Below are positions 15,101 through 23,280 of a DNA stretch of 45,866 nt, piece by piece. Numbering within the stretch: the stretch's first letter is position 1; each line of letters starts with the position of its first letter. Source of the stretch: JAKLFA01 sp038222225. Lineage in GTDB: Bacteria; Omnitrophota; Gorgyraeia; Zapsychrales; JANLHA01. The position numbers and the translations under genes were made by a program. Below the pieces are notes generated by a model. The model searched no databases and had not been told where the DNA came from. It worked only from the letters and a program-made list of their open reading frames with translations. The stretch is taken from positions 1 to 45,866 of the forward strand of contig JBBRHV010000013.1 in NCBI GenBank assembly GCA_038222225.1, given 5' to 3'.

Positions 15101-16042
15101 CTAAATTTTTCTTTTCATCACCCGGCCGACCGCCTCCACGATATCGGCAGCCGTCAGATGATAATGCTTCATCAGCTGCTGCGGACTTCCCGTCTGTCCA
15201 AAGGAATCCTTGACCGCGATCATCTCCTGGGCAACCGGACAGCGTTGCGCCAGAACTTCAGCAACCGCGCTCCCCAGGCCTCCGAAGAGCTGATGCTCCT
15301 CGGCCGTGACGATCGCGCCGGTCTCCCGGGCGGCCCGGACAACCGCCGCTTCATCCAAAGGCTTGATCGTATGCATATTCACCACGCGGGCCTTGATCCC
15401 GCCCTTTTCCAAAATGTCGGCAGCGCTTAACGCCTCGGCGACCATGATCCCGCAGGCAATGATGGTGACATCGTCGCCGTCCTTCATCAGTTTGGCTTTG
15501 CCGATTTCAAACGGATCGCTCTCTTTGCTGATAACCGCCACCGGAGCGCGCGAGGTCCGCATATAAAAAGGCCCGTCGATCAGAGCCATCTGTTCGGTGG
15601 CCTTGACCGTCTCATGGACATCCGCCGGACAAACAACCCGCATGTTCGGAAGGACGCGCATGATCGCGAAATCCTCCAGGCATTGAGCGGAAGCCCCGTC
15701 CTCACCAACGGTCACTCCGCCGTGTGAACAGACAACCTTCACATTGGTTTCGTTATAACAGACATCCAGACGGATCATGTCATAGGCCCGGTTGGTCATA
15801 AAGACCGCGAACGAACAGGCAAATGGAATAAATCCCATCTTGGCAAACCCCGAGGCTGTCCCAATCACATCCTGTTCGGTGATCCCCAGATTAAAAAACC
15901 GTTCGGGAAATTCAAATTTGAAATATTCTGCCCGCGTGGCGTCTTCCAGATCCCCCGAGAGCACCACGACCCGCTTATCTTTTTTCCCCAGCTCGACAAC
16001 CGCCTTGCCGAACCCATCCCGCGTTGGAACTTTTTCGTTCAT
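15101..16042 (-). CDS. Transketolase, C-terminal subunit
   Basis: 313 residues: the pyrimidine-binding domain (VVVLSGDLEDATRAEYFKFE, FFNLGITEQDVIGTASGFAK with the key Glu, then MRVVCPADVHETVKAT) and the C-terminal regulatory domain (TAEEHQLFGGLGSAVAEVL). It pairs with the N-terminal subunit encoded 42 bp upstream. Split transketolases exchange two-carbon units in the pentose phosphate pathway. The ATG at 16042 has AGAGG about 7 nt upstream. Confidence 0.92.
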   Translation of the reverse strand: MNEKVPTRDGFGKAVVELGKKDKRVVVLSGDLEDATRAEYFKFEFPERFFNLGITEQDVIGTASGFAKMGFIPFACSFAVFMTNRAYDMIRLDVCYNETNVKVVCSHGGVTVGEDGASAQCLEDFAIMRVLPNMRVVCPADVHETVKATEQMALIDGPFYMRTSRAPVAVISKESDPFEIGKAKLMKDGDDVTIIACGIMVAEALSAADILEKGGIKARVVNMHTIKPLDEAAVVRAARETGAIVTAEEHQLFGGLGSAVAEVLAQRCPVAQEMIAVKDSFGQTGSPQQLMKHYHLTAADIVEAVGRVMKRKI

Positions 16043-16084
16043 CGAATCCTCTTTATAGATCCTCTTAAGACTGTTGATGCTCTC

Positions 16085-16924
16085 TTAAGACTGTTGCGAT
16101 GCCATCTCAATCTCGGCCAGGGCCAGCTTGAGTTCTTGATCGTTAGGAGCCTTTCCGTGCCAGCGGAAATTCCCCTCCATAAACGAAATCCCTTTGCCCT
16201 TGACCGTGTGGGCAATAATCACCGTCGGCCGGCCCTTCGTCGAAATGAAGGAATCCAAAGCGCCGATCAAATCATGAAAATCATGGCCGTCGGCCTCGAT
16301 CACATTCCACCCGAAACTGTCCCATTTGGAACCCAAGGGTTCCAAATTCTTGATCTCATTGGTCGGTCCGTTTTCCTGAACTTTGTTATAATCCACGATC
16401 GCGCACAGGTGATCCAGCTTGTGGTGAGCCGCCGACATGGCCGCCTCCCAAACAGAGCCTTCCTGGATCTCTCCGTCGCCTAACAGACAGAACACATTCA
16501 AATCCTTCCCTAAAAGGCGCGCGCCCAAAGCCATTCCGTTGGCAACCGACAGACCATGCCCGAGCGAACCGGTGCTAAACTCCACCCCGGGAACCTTCGC
16601 CTGCACGTGCCCCTGCAGCATGCTCCCGTACATCCGGTAGCGCAGAAGTTCGTCTTTCGGAAAATACCCGTAATTGGCCAGCGCCACATAAGCCACCGGC
16701 GAGCAATGCCCTTTGGAAATGACCAGGCGGTCCCGGTCTTCCCAGTCCGGCTGCTGAGGACGGTGATTCATTTTGTGCCCATATAAAGAAATCAGAATTT
16801 CCACCGCCGACAAAGACCCGCCGGGATGGCCGCATTTAGCGCGATGAACCGCCTCCAAAATTTCTTTGCGCATCGTCAACGCCATTTTTTTTAGTTCAGT
16901 CACATCAATATTTTTTGTAGTCAC
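16085..16924 (-). CDS. Transketolase, N-terminal (thiamine diphosphate) subunit
   Basis: 279 residues starting with GTG at 16924 behind a strong AAGGAG, 6 nt upstream. The thiamine diphosphate motif runs GDGEIQEGSVWEAAMSAAHH to DYNKVQENG, and AKCGHPGGSLSA and ISKGHCSPVAYVALANYG are family signatures. It forms the enzyme with the C-terminal subunit encoded just downstream. A 15-bp direct repeat (CTCTTAAGACTGTTG at 16062-16076 and 16082-16096) covers its stop codon and the following gap. Confidence 0.92.
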   Translation of the reverse strand: MTTKNIDVTELKKMALTMRKEILEAVHRAKCGHPGGSLSAVEILISLYGHKMNHRPQQPDWEDRDRLVISKGHCSPVAYVALANYGYFPKDELLRYRMYGSMLQGHVQAKVPGVEFSTGSLGHGLSVANGMALGARLLGKDLNVFCLLGDGEIQEGSVWEAAMSAAHHKLDHLCAIVDYNKVQENGPTNEIKNLEPLGSKWDSFGWNVIEADGHDFHDLIGALDSFISTKGRPTVIIAHTVKGKGISFMEGNFRWHGKAPNDQELKLALAEIEMASQQS

Positions 16925-16973
16925 CCCTGGCTCCTTCTAAGGCTAGAAAACACATCCTGGAGAGCGGAAAAAA

Positions 16974-17049
16974 TGGTGGGCCATGCTGGAGTCGAACCAG
17001 CTACCCACTGATTAAGAGTCAGTTGCTCTACCGGGTGAGCTAATGGCCC
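16974..17049 (-). tRNA. tRNA-Lys (anticodon CTT)
   Basis: Read on the minus strand: acceptor GGGCCAT pairs with ATGGCCC, discriminator A and encoded CCA. Anticodon stem ACTGA/TCAGT has loop CTCTTAA, giving CTT. The T arm is GCTGG-TTCGACT-CCAGC. A run of six T follows the CCA directly and may aid termination. A -10-like TATATT lies about 12 bp upstream (17061-17066) without a good -35. Confidence 0.97.
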
Positions 17050-17319
17050 AAATTTCCCACAATATATCTTTTCAAGAAAAAATTAGCGCCTATCCTGAGG
17101 ACTTCGAAGGACAGCCCATGAATGCTTCGCTGCTCATGAACTTCTGAATCGCTCATATTTCTTTGAATTCTTAAAATAAGACACGTTTAAAGAGCATCTT
17201 CTGCGTTTTTAAGGCCGTTTCCCCCTTAAAACCACGACTTGTTATAGCAAACTTTATCTCAGCTGTAAAGCCAGAAAATAAAAAACATGACGCTTTTTTC
17301 CGAGCAAAAGATTCGGCGT
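17050..17319. other. Non-coding gap with a degenerate family-B-like fragment
   Basis: TATCCTGAGGACTTCGAAGG at 17091-17110, followed by ACAGCCCATG, resembles the left arm and flank of the family-B repeats (TATCCTGAGGA ... CGAA ... CAG ... CCATG). CATGA/TCATG near 17118-17141 can pair. I see nothing else. Confidence 0.4.
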
Positions 17320-17880
17320 TTATCCGCTCAAAATCTCCTTGATCCCCTCTTCATATCGGATCATACATTGAGCTTTTTTCATAAAACCGCTGCAGATTCC
17401 CGACCGCCCCAATTCCTCACATCCACTGCAAGCCCGGCTATTTAAATCCTTATGAAAAGCGGCATATCCCAAACGCATCGCCAGAAGCACCAGCAGAAAA
17501 ACTCCGGCTTCCCTAATATAACCGCTTTTCCAAAACCCGACCGGGACCGCCAGCAGGCATCCCAGCAGAAACCTGAGAACATCACGAACTCTTCTGTAAA
17601 ATCGGCCATACCACCATGGAAATGATACGCCTGCCACCGCCAATAACACACCAAACAACGCCGCCTTCCATGCGCCGTAAGAAACCGGACAGCTAAGCAC
17701 AATGGTCAACGCCAGAAGAAAACCACTGTAGAGCAGAACACAGCTCCGGCAGACATCGATCTTCCCCCAAGACACAACATCCTGACGGAAACGGCGGCAT
17801 AACGGCTTATGCGAAAACACAACCGGCAAGAAGCATCGCAGCCAAAAAAAACGCTCTTTAAAAGACAGGTGCACGTTCAT
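17320..17880 (-). CDS. Cys-rich multi-pass membrane protein, DUF2085-like
   Basis: 186 residues with three or four membrane segments (for example VLLYSGFLLALTIVL, ALFGVLLAVAGVSF, FLLGCLLAVPVGFW, GVFLLVLLAMRLGYA). Cysteine motifs stand out: HKPLC...DVCRSC near the start and ACSGCEELGRSGICSGF near the end. The N-terminal part resembles the DUF2085 pattern (C...PVCARC-GIY-G), but only loosely. The ATG overlaps the metalloprotease stop codon (ATGA), so the two are translationally coupled. Function is unknown; metal or redox chemistry is a guess from the cysteines. Confidence 0.68.
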   Translation of the reverse strand: MNVHLSFKERFFWLRCFLPVVFSHKPLCRRFRQDVVSWGKIDVCRSCVLLYSGFLLALTIVLSCPVSYGAWKAALFGVLLAVAGVSFPWWYGRFYRRVRDVLRFLLGCLLAVPVGFWKSGYIREAGVFLLVLLAMRLGYAAFHKDLNSRACSGCEELGRSGICSGFMKKAQCMIRYEEGIKEILSG

Positions 17881-18743
17881 GATCCCGGATCGGAATCGCT
17901 GTTGGCGGGCAGCTCAGGAAGTTCAAAAATCAAAGGGATTTGATCGCGCTCCTGATAGTCGTTTTCCCGGATCAGCTGCCGGAGATGCTGAATACGGTTC
18001 TCCATCGAAGGATGCGTGGAAAAAAACTGCACAAACGGAATCCGCTCTTCCGCCTCATAATCTTTCTTCAGCTTTTCAAAGACACCGACGGCTCCGCCGG
18101 CATGCTGATAGCGCGTGATCAAAAATGTCAGGCCGTAGTCATCCGCCAAACGCTCTTGACGGCGGGAGTACTTCAAATCAAATGTGCTGATACTGTTGAC
18201 CACATAGGACCCCAACGGATTACTATTCGTTCCGGCGGACCAAACGGTCATTAGACCCATAAAAACCGCCATCCGTCCCAGCGCCCGCAGGTGATCATGC
18301 TGGCGGTAATGCGAAAGCTCATGCCCGAGGATCATGGCCAATTCATTCTCACTGGTCAGCGATTCCACCAGTGTGCTGGTCAGCACAATGTTGCCGCCGG
18401 GAAATGCCAGCGCGTTCATCTGCTCGTTCTCCAGGATGTCCACCCGAAAATCATACTGGGGACCGTCATAGGTCTCAAGCAGCCCGTCCAGAACGCCTTC
18501 CAATCTTTCACGCTGCGGCTCCCAGGAAGACGGCGTTTTAATGTGCTGAGCAAAAACTCCTGCCAGGGCGCGATCGACGCGTTCAGGAACATATGTGATA
18601 AGGCCATCCACCAGGAGAATCAAGACAAAATAAACAACAAAAAAAAGCGCGCAAAAGACAAACAGCCCCTTCAGGAAAGGCTTACCTTCTCCGCCGGGGG
18701 ACACATTGACATTCCCAGTCAGCTGACGCGCGACAAATTTCAT
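17877..18743 (-). CDS. M48-family zinc metalloprotease
   Basis: 288 residues. One membrane segment (about 26-48), then a peptidase domain with zinc motif HELSH at 141-145 and the downstream Glu in RRQERLADDYG, as in OMA1/BepA-type M48 proteases. NALAFPGGNIVLTSTL before it is also diagnostic. It probably faces the periplasm and handles envelope proteins. It overlaps its neighbours at both ends (ATGA junctions), in a four-gene operon with two YbjQ proteins. Confidence 0.9.
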   Translation of the reverse strand: MKFVARQLTGNVNVSPGGEGKPFLKGLFVFCALFFVVYFVLILLVDGLITYVPERVDRALAGVFAQHIKTPSSWEPQRERLEGVLDGLLETYDGPQYDFRVDILENEQMNALAFPGGNIVLTSTLVESLTSENELAMILGHELSHYRQHDHLRALGRMAVFMGLMTVWSAGTNSNPLGSYVVNSISTFDLKYSRRQERLADDYGLTFLITRYQHAGGAVGVFEKLKKDYEAEERIPFVQFFSTHPSMENRIQHLRQLIRENDYQERDQIPLIFELPELPANSDSDPGS

Positions 18744-19198
18744 TGTGATTTCATCCGAATGGCTGTTCCGTAAACCAGCATCTCAAACATGCCGGTGCCC
18801 TGCTGATTACCGACCATGCTGCCGATCTTTGCTGTTTCAAAGCGCACGTTCACCACCATATGCGCCCCGTCCGCGGCCGCCGATTCCTTCATCCGCAGAA
18901 GCGCTTCTCGCCGGGAACGATCCAAAAGGCTCTCATAGGCGCGGATCCTGCCCCCGAAAAACTTGATAAGCCCAGCATAGACCATTTTAAAATAATCCCC
19001 TGAAACCACGACTGCTCCATGAACCAGCCAGGCCTTTTCGACCTCACTGTCCTCAAAAACTTTCCGACCCACAACTGTCGGCATATACAAAAGGGCCTGT
19101 TCACGGATCTCCAGACTCGCACAATGCTTCTTCTGAATGTGCTGGCCGATAAAAAAAACTCCGATGATAAAAACGATAAAAATAAGAAAATCAACCAT
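18740..19198 (-). CDS. YbjQ-family protein with N-terminal membrane segment
   Basis: 152 residues from ATG 19198, behind GGGAGG about 9 nt upstream; a start 51 nt further up is less likely. An N-terminal membrane helix (FLIFIVFIIGVFFIG) is followed by a YbjQ domain (VVVSGDYFKMVYAGLIKFFG, YESLLDRSRREALLRMKESA, HMVVNVRFET, GTGMFEMLVYGTAI). The family forms oligomeric rings of unknown function, sometimes called heavy-metal-binding without firm evidence. It is a paralog of the next gene upstream. Confidence 0.82.
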   Translation of the reverse strand: MVDFLIFIVFIIGVFFIGQHIQKKHCASLEIREQALLYMPTVVGRKVFEDSEVEKAWLVHGAVVVSGDYFKMVYAGLIKFFGGRIRAYESLLDRSRREALLRMKESAAADGAHMVVNVRFETAKIGSMVGNQQGTGMFEMLVYGTAIRMKSQ

Positions 19199-19253
19199 AG
19201 CTTTAGCCTCCCGAATGGGACAGTCCACCGAAGGCGGACAGCCCCGCAATCAT

Positions 19254-19568
19254 TTATTCCACGCGTACAGCTGTTCCGTAGGCCAAAAGTTCCGAAGCCC
19301 CCTGAGTGATCGATGACGTCCCAAAACGGACATTCACGATAGCATTCGCCCCCATCTGCTGAGCCTGCTGCATCATGCGTGAAACCGCCTCACTCCGGCT
19401 TTCCTCCAAAAGCTGCGAATACCCTTTGAGCTCCCCGCCAAAAGTATTCTGACAACCGGCCACGCAGTCCACCCCGACATGCTTAGCCCGCACCGTGCTT
19501 CCCTGAACAATCCCATAATGCTCCACAATCGTGTGGCCCGGGACCGTTTCAATATTAGTAACGATCAT
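19254..19568 (-). CDS. YbjQ-family protein, soluble
   Basis: 104 residues from ATG 19568 with AAGGAGG 5-6 nt upstream. It starts MIVTNIETVPGHTIVEHYGI and has GELKGYSQLLEESRSEAVSR, ANAIVNVRFGTSS and ELLAYGTAVRVE, the full short YbjQ form. It is first gene of the operon with the membrane YbjQ, M48 protease and Cys-rich protein. A hairpin (GTCC-GCC/GGTGGAC around 19215-19231) lies in the 55-bp gap after it. Confidence 0.87.
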   Translation of the reverse strand: MIVTNIETVPGHTIVEHYGIVQGSTVRAKHVGVDCVAGCQNTFGGELKGYSQLLEESRSEAVSRMMQQAQQMGANAIVNVRFGTSSITQGASELLAYGTAVRVE

Positions 19569-19595
19569 ATTTTCCTCCTTAAAGTTGGTGCCTTC

Positions 19596-19624
19596 ATTAT
19601 AAAGAACCGTATTACCAACAGCAA
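19596..19624 (-). promoter_or_regulatory. Sigma-70-type promoter of the ybjQ-M48 operon
   Basis: Minus strand: TTGCTG (19624-19619), a 17-bp spacer, then a perfect TATAAT (19601-19596). It lies 28 bp before the ATG at 19568, so the leader is about 20 nt and carries the AAGGAGG site. Confidence 0.7.
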
Positions 19625-19654
19625 TCAAAAATTATGTTTTTTTATCCGCCTTCG

Positions 19655-19848
19655 CATAAAACCACGGCTTTTAACCGTGGATGTCCTCCTGAGGCGGATC
19701 AACCCCCAGCGGTTTGATTCACGCCAATAGGCCCCTGCGTGTAGTTTTGCGAGGCAAAACTGCGGGGGAAGTAAATCAGCAGGGAGTAATTTAAATAGGG
19801 ACCACGGCTCTGCCCGTGGGGCTCCATGCCCATGCCCTCTGCCCCACG
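19655..19848. mobile_element. Possible decayed IS200/IS605-type or palindrome-associated element
   Basis: Two hairpins of the same sequence type lie 140 bp apart in the same orientation: CCACGG-cttttaa-CCGTGG (19662-19680) and CCACGG-ctctgc-CCGTGG (19802-19819). Between them is a perfect 8-bp stem AGTTTTGC-GAG-GCAAAACT (19743-19761). CGTGGGGC (19815-19822) can also pair with GCCCCACG (19841-19848). IS200/IS605 elements carry subterminal hairpins at both ends and no inverted repeats, which this layout resembles. No tnpA or tnpB reading frame remains. Confidence 0.3.
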
Positions 19849-19876
19849 ACAGCCTGAAACACGGACTTCAAACCAA

Positions 19877-19907
19877 TTCTAGAAATACAGCCGAACTCCT
19901 GTATAAT
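19877..19907 (+). promoter_or_regulatory. Putative promoter of the S1C protease gene
   Basis: A perfect -10 TATAAT (19902-19907) lies about 34 bp before the ATG at 19941. The -35 region is poor: TTCTAG (19877-19882), 19 bp away. Confidence 0.45.
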
Positions 19908-19940
19908 ATCTAGCGTCTTAAAGGAAACGACAAAAACCCC

Positions 19941-20714
19941 ATGCGAAACATTTATCTTTTTTTAACAACCTTGATCATCCTCTTGTCGGCTGGATCCTTA
20001 AGCGTTCCGGCAGCGGCTCAGCCATTCAATATCCTGATGCAGATGATGGAAACTCAGGAAGCCGTCGTTGAAGTCCATGCGATCAATACCGATGTCTTTC
20101 AACCCTCTCAGGCCATCGCCGGGATCAACCCGGAAACCGGAGCGATGGTCATCATCAATCGCACACCCGTAGCCCAATACGAACGCAGCGGCTCCGGAGT
20201 CATTATCGATCCCAGCGGAATTATCGTCACCAACGCCCACACCGTCTACCGGGCCAACCGTGTTCAGGTGAATCTGGATGACGGACAAACCTTTCCGGCC
20301 CGGATCATCACGTATGTCAATGACCTGGACTTGGCTCTTCTCAAAATTGATACCCCCATGCTGCTGTCGTTTGTGGATATCGCCAACTCCGATTCCATCC
20401 GGTTAGGACAGGAAGTCGTTACCATCGGCAACTCTCCGATCCTGAAAAAAACGATTTCCGGCGGAAAAATTATCGGCCTCGGAGTCGAACGGACGATCCA
20501 AAGACTAGGCGGCCGGCGCACAGGGCTGATCCAGACCAGCGTCAACCTTTACCATGGAGACAGCGGCGGACCTCTCTTTGATGATACGGGAGATCTCATC
20601 GGCCTGATGACCGCAGATGAAGGTTCCCGTGATCATTCAAGTTTTGCAATTCCTTCTAACAGGATTAAACAATATCTGCTAGAATATCTCAACGCACAAG
20701 ATTCAAAACCTTAA
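19941..20714 (+). CDS. Secreted S1C (DegP/HtrA-like) serine protease, no PDZ domain
   Basis: 257 residues. Signal peptide 1-26 (ends VPAAA). Triad H100 (VTNAHTV), D130 (NDLDLALLKI) and S208 (YHGDSGGPLF). The protein stops soon after the catalytic domain, so it has no PDZ domains, unlike DegP. It is periplasmic by prediction. It precedes the STT3-like gene by 16 bp and is probably co-transcribed. A second HtrA-like protease (8937-11030) in the window also lacks PDZ domains. The ribosome site is distant (AGGA 15 nt upstream). Confidence 0.9.
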   Translation: MRNIYLFLTTLIILLSAGSLSVPAAAQPFNILMQMMETQEAVVEVHAINTDVFQPSQAIAGINPETGAMVIINRTPVAQYERSGSGVIIDPSGIIVTNAHTVYRANRVQVNLDDGQTFPARIITYVNDLDLALLKIDTPMLLSFVDIANSDSIRLGQEVVTIGNSPILKKTISGGKIIGLGVERTIQRLGGRRTGLIQTSVNLYHGDSGGPLFDDTGDLIGLMTADEGSRDHSSFAIPSNRIKQYLLEYLNAQDSKP

Positions 20715-20730
20715 CCAACACAAATACCGC

Positions 20731-23268
20731 ATGATCTCACGCAGTTTTAAAATATATAAACCGCTCCTCCTTTGGGGAAGCCTTTTCCTGATCGCTGCCT
20801 CCGTCGGAGTCGGTCTTCGAATCTACCCCTTAAAGACCTATGTCTCGGATCCGGCCTATAATATGGCCTCCGTGATCATGGTTCAACGGCTGATTGAAAC
20901 TTTTGAAAAAAATATCCGTTCCCAGAGAAAAGATATCGATAAGGAAACCCTCCGGGGGCTGGCGGTCCGCCAAGCCAATGACCAGGTCGCCAAAGAAAAT
21001 ACACAGGCCCGCAGGACCATTTACAGGATCGCACGGCAGCTTGACGCTCAAAACCCCAACGCCCAAAAATTCCCGTTCCTTCTGGAATCTGATTCTTTCC
21101 TCTATTATGATCTGACCCAAAATATCATCAAAACCGGGCACATGGCAGAGATCCGCAAAGGGAGCAAGTATCTCAACCCGAAAATGAATTATCCTCTCGG
21201 CCATTGGGAACCCTTCAATCTCCACCCGTACATAGGCTACATCATTCACCGCGCCCTAATCCTCTTCGACAGTGATACCGCGCTAATGTATTCCGTTGCG
21301 TGGACACCCATTGTGATTAGCGTTTTATCACTGATCGTTTTTCTGCTGGTCTGCGGACGGCTTGCCCTTTCGTATTGGGCGGTCTTAACCGGTGCCGTTC
21401 TGTTTATGACCGCTCCGATTTTCATCAGCCGCAGCATGTTCGGATGGTATGATAACGACCCTTACAATATTTTCTTTCCCTTGATTCTACTCTACATTCT
21501 GGTGCATTGGTTTACCGCCCGGAAGCCGAACCCTCTTCAAAGTACGCTGGCACTCGGAATCACCGTATGCCTGTATTCTCTGTTTTGGCAGGGATGGATG
21601 TACATCGCAGTCATCCTCACCGCCTCCATGGCTCTGGTGGCCTGCACGGAATTCTTCATGAAAGATCCCAACTTCAAAAAAACCATTCTTGTGCTGATTG
21701 GAATGCCGGTTATCGTGTTACTGGGAATAGGCCTCATCTTCGGACCGCAGGAATTTTTTCGTCTCTTTCAAGAAGGTTGGAGCGCCCTCAATGATTTCAT
21801 GACAACCCAGAAACTTCCCCTCTGGCCGGATCTTTACATTGCGGTCGGAGAATTAAAACGCCAATCTCCGCTGGAGACCATTAATGATACTGGAGGACTT
21901 CTGTTTGTCCTGTTCGCGGTCTGGGGGGCCTTAAGCGGTCTTCTCATCTCTTTCAAAGAAAAGAACCAAAAAACATTTTATGCGCTGACTGCCATAGCCC
22001 TTTCTGCGACGGCCTCTTTTATTCTTTCGCTGACTGCGATGCGCTTTAGTCTGCTGTGCGTGACACCCTTGGCTATTTTATGCGCCGTGGGAATCCACAC
22101 CCTCCTGACCCTCTCACATACATGCCTGAAAAAATACCAGCCGACCTGGAAGAACGCACTCATCATATTTTTTGCCGGAGGCCTGCTGACAGGCAGCTGG
22201 ATCGTATCCGCCGTTAGGCACCAATATCAAAATATCCCTTCTCTGGTTCATAAAATTTATAACGCCACCTGGAATGATTCCATGCTTGATCTAAAAACCA
22301 AAACACCGGCCTCAAGCGTCATCTATACCTGGTGGCCGCCGGGCCATTTTATTAAAGCGATCGCAGACCGTGCCGTCACATTTGACGGCGCCAGCATCAA
22401 CGCGCGCCAGGCCTATTGGCTGGCCAATGTCTTTCTTCAGACGGATGAACGCAAAGCGCTTGGGATCTTACGGATGATCAACACCAGCGCCAACCAGGCC
22501 AGTGAGTATCTGATCAACGAAGGGCGGCCCCTGTCTGAAGCAGCGCGCATTCTGAAATCCATCACTCCGCTTGACCGCCAAAATGCCCAGAGCATCTTAA
22601 ATAAACTTCATTTCTCTGAGTCTTCCATCAAAGAACTTTTAGACTTGACCCACGCTGAAAATCCTGTTCCGGCCTATCTCATGGTCTACAACGAAATCAT
22701 TGAAAAGCATATCCTCCTGTCTTACACAGGAAACTGGGACTTCGGCAAAGCCGAAGAGATCCGAAAAAACCCTGAACTTTTAAAACGCGTGCCCCCTCCC
22801 GGGCAGGAAGACTATTATGAATTTTTATGGAACATTTCAGGAGGGCGGCCGCTCTGCAGCGATCTTTTACGCCAGACATCGCGCTACGGCAATGTGATCC
22901 TTCTTGGGCAGGATGTCGAGGTCGATCTGGAAACAAAACACTGCCGGGTGAATTCACCCCGTTACGGAAAAGGAATCCCGCAGTATATTTACTTTAAGGA
23001 TGGCAACCGCATCATTAAAAAACCCCAGCTAAACCCCACCATGTCCACCAGCCTGATCATCGGCGAGCGTTACGGCCAGATCTTCGGAATGCTCTTGCCG
23101 CAAAACCTTGCGGAATCAATTTTAATGAAACTTTTCTTTTTTGAAGGAACGGGAATGAACTATTTGAAATTGATCTCGCAACAGAAAGATGCCACACTGC
23201 AGACACAAATTGATCTCTTTGAAGTCGACTGGAACAAATTCCTGGCTGATTTATCAACGGCCGAATAA
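20731..23268 (+). CDS. STT3/PglB/AglB-like oligosaccharyltransferase
   Basis: 845 residues with about 13 membrane segments in the N-terminal half and a soluble C-terminal part. The first acidic motif is ESDSFLYYDL (D121), the second GWYDNDPYNIFF (D241, D243), both typical of STT3 metal and acceptor sites. The WWDxG motif that binds the +2 Ser/Thr of the sequon reads WWPPGHF at 534-540. The family transfers lipid-linked glycans to Asn in the periplasm. The acidic catalytic residues are kept, but the sequon reader is altered. It could be an N- or other protein glycosyltransferase. No pgl-like glycan genes are adjacent; the S1C protease gene is just upstream. Confidence 0.85.
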   Translation: MISRSFKIYKPLLLWGSLFLIAASVGVGLRIYPLKTYVSDPAYNMASVIMVQRLIETFEKNIRSQRKDIDKETLRGLAVRQANDQVAKENTQARRTIYRIARQLDAQNPNAQKFPFLLESDSFLYYDLTQNIIKTGHMAEIRKGSKYLNPKMNYPLGHWEPFNLHPYIGYIIHRALILFDSDTALMYSVAWTPIVISVLSLIVFLLVCGRLALSYWAVLTGAVLFMTAPIFISRSMFGWYDNDPYNIFFPLILLYILVHWFTARKPNPLQSTLALGITVCLYSLFWQGWMYIAVILTASMALVACTEFFMKDPNFKKTILVLIGMPVIVLLGIGLIFGPQEFFRLFQEGWSALNDFMTTQKLPLWPDLYIAVGELKRQSPLETINDTGGLLFVLFAVWGALSGLLISFKEKNQKTFYALTAIALSATASFILSLTAMRFSLLCVTPLAILCAVGIHTLLTLSHTCLKKYQPTWKNALIIFFAGGLLTGSWIVSAVRHQYQNIPSLVHKIYNATWNDSMLDLKTKTPASSVIYTWWPPGHFIKAIADRAVTFDGASINARQAYWLANVFLQTDERKALGILRMINTSANQASEYLINEGRPLSEAARILKSITPLDRQNAQSILNKLHFSESSIKELLDLTHAENPVPAYLMVYNEIIEKHILLSYTGNWDFGKAEEIRKNPELLKRVPPPGQEDYYEFLWNISGGRPLCSDLLRQTSRYGNVILLGQDVEVDLETKHCRVNSPRYGKGIPQYIYFKDGNRIIKKPQLNPTMSTSLIIGERYGQIFGMLLPQNLAESILMKLFFFEGTGMNYLKLISQQKDATLQTQIDLFEVDWNKFLADLSTAE

Positions 23269-23280
23269 ACAGACCTTCTC

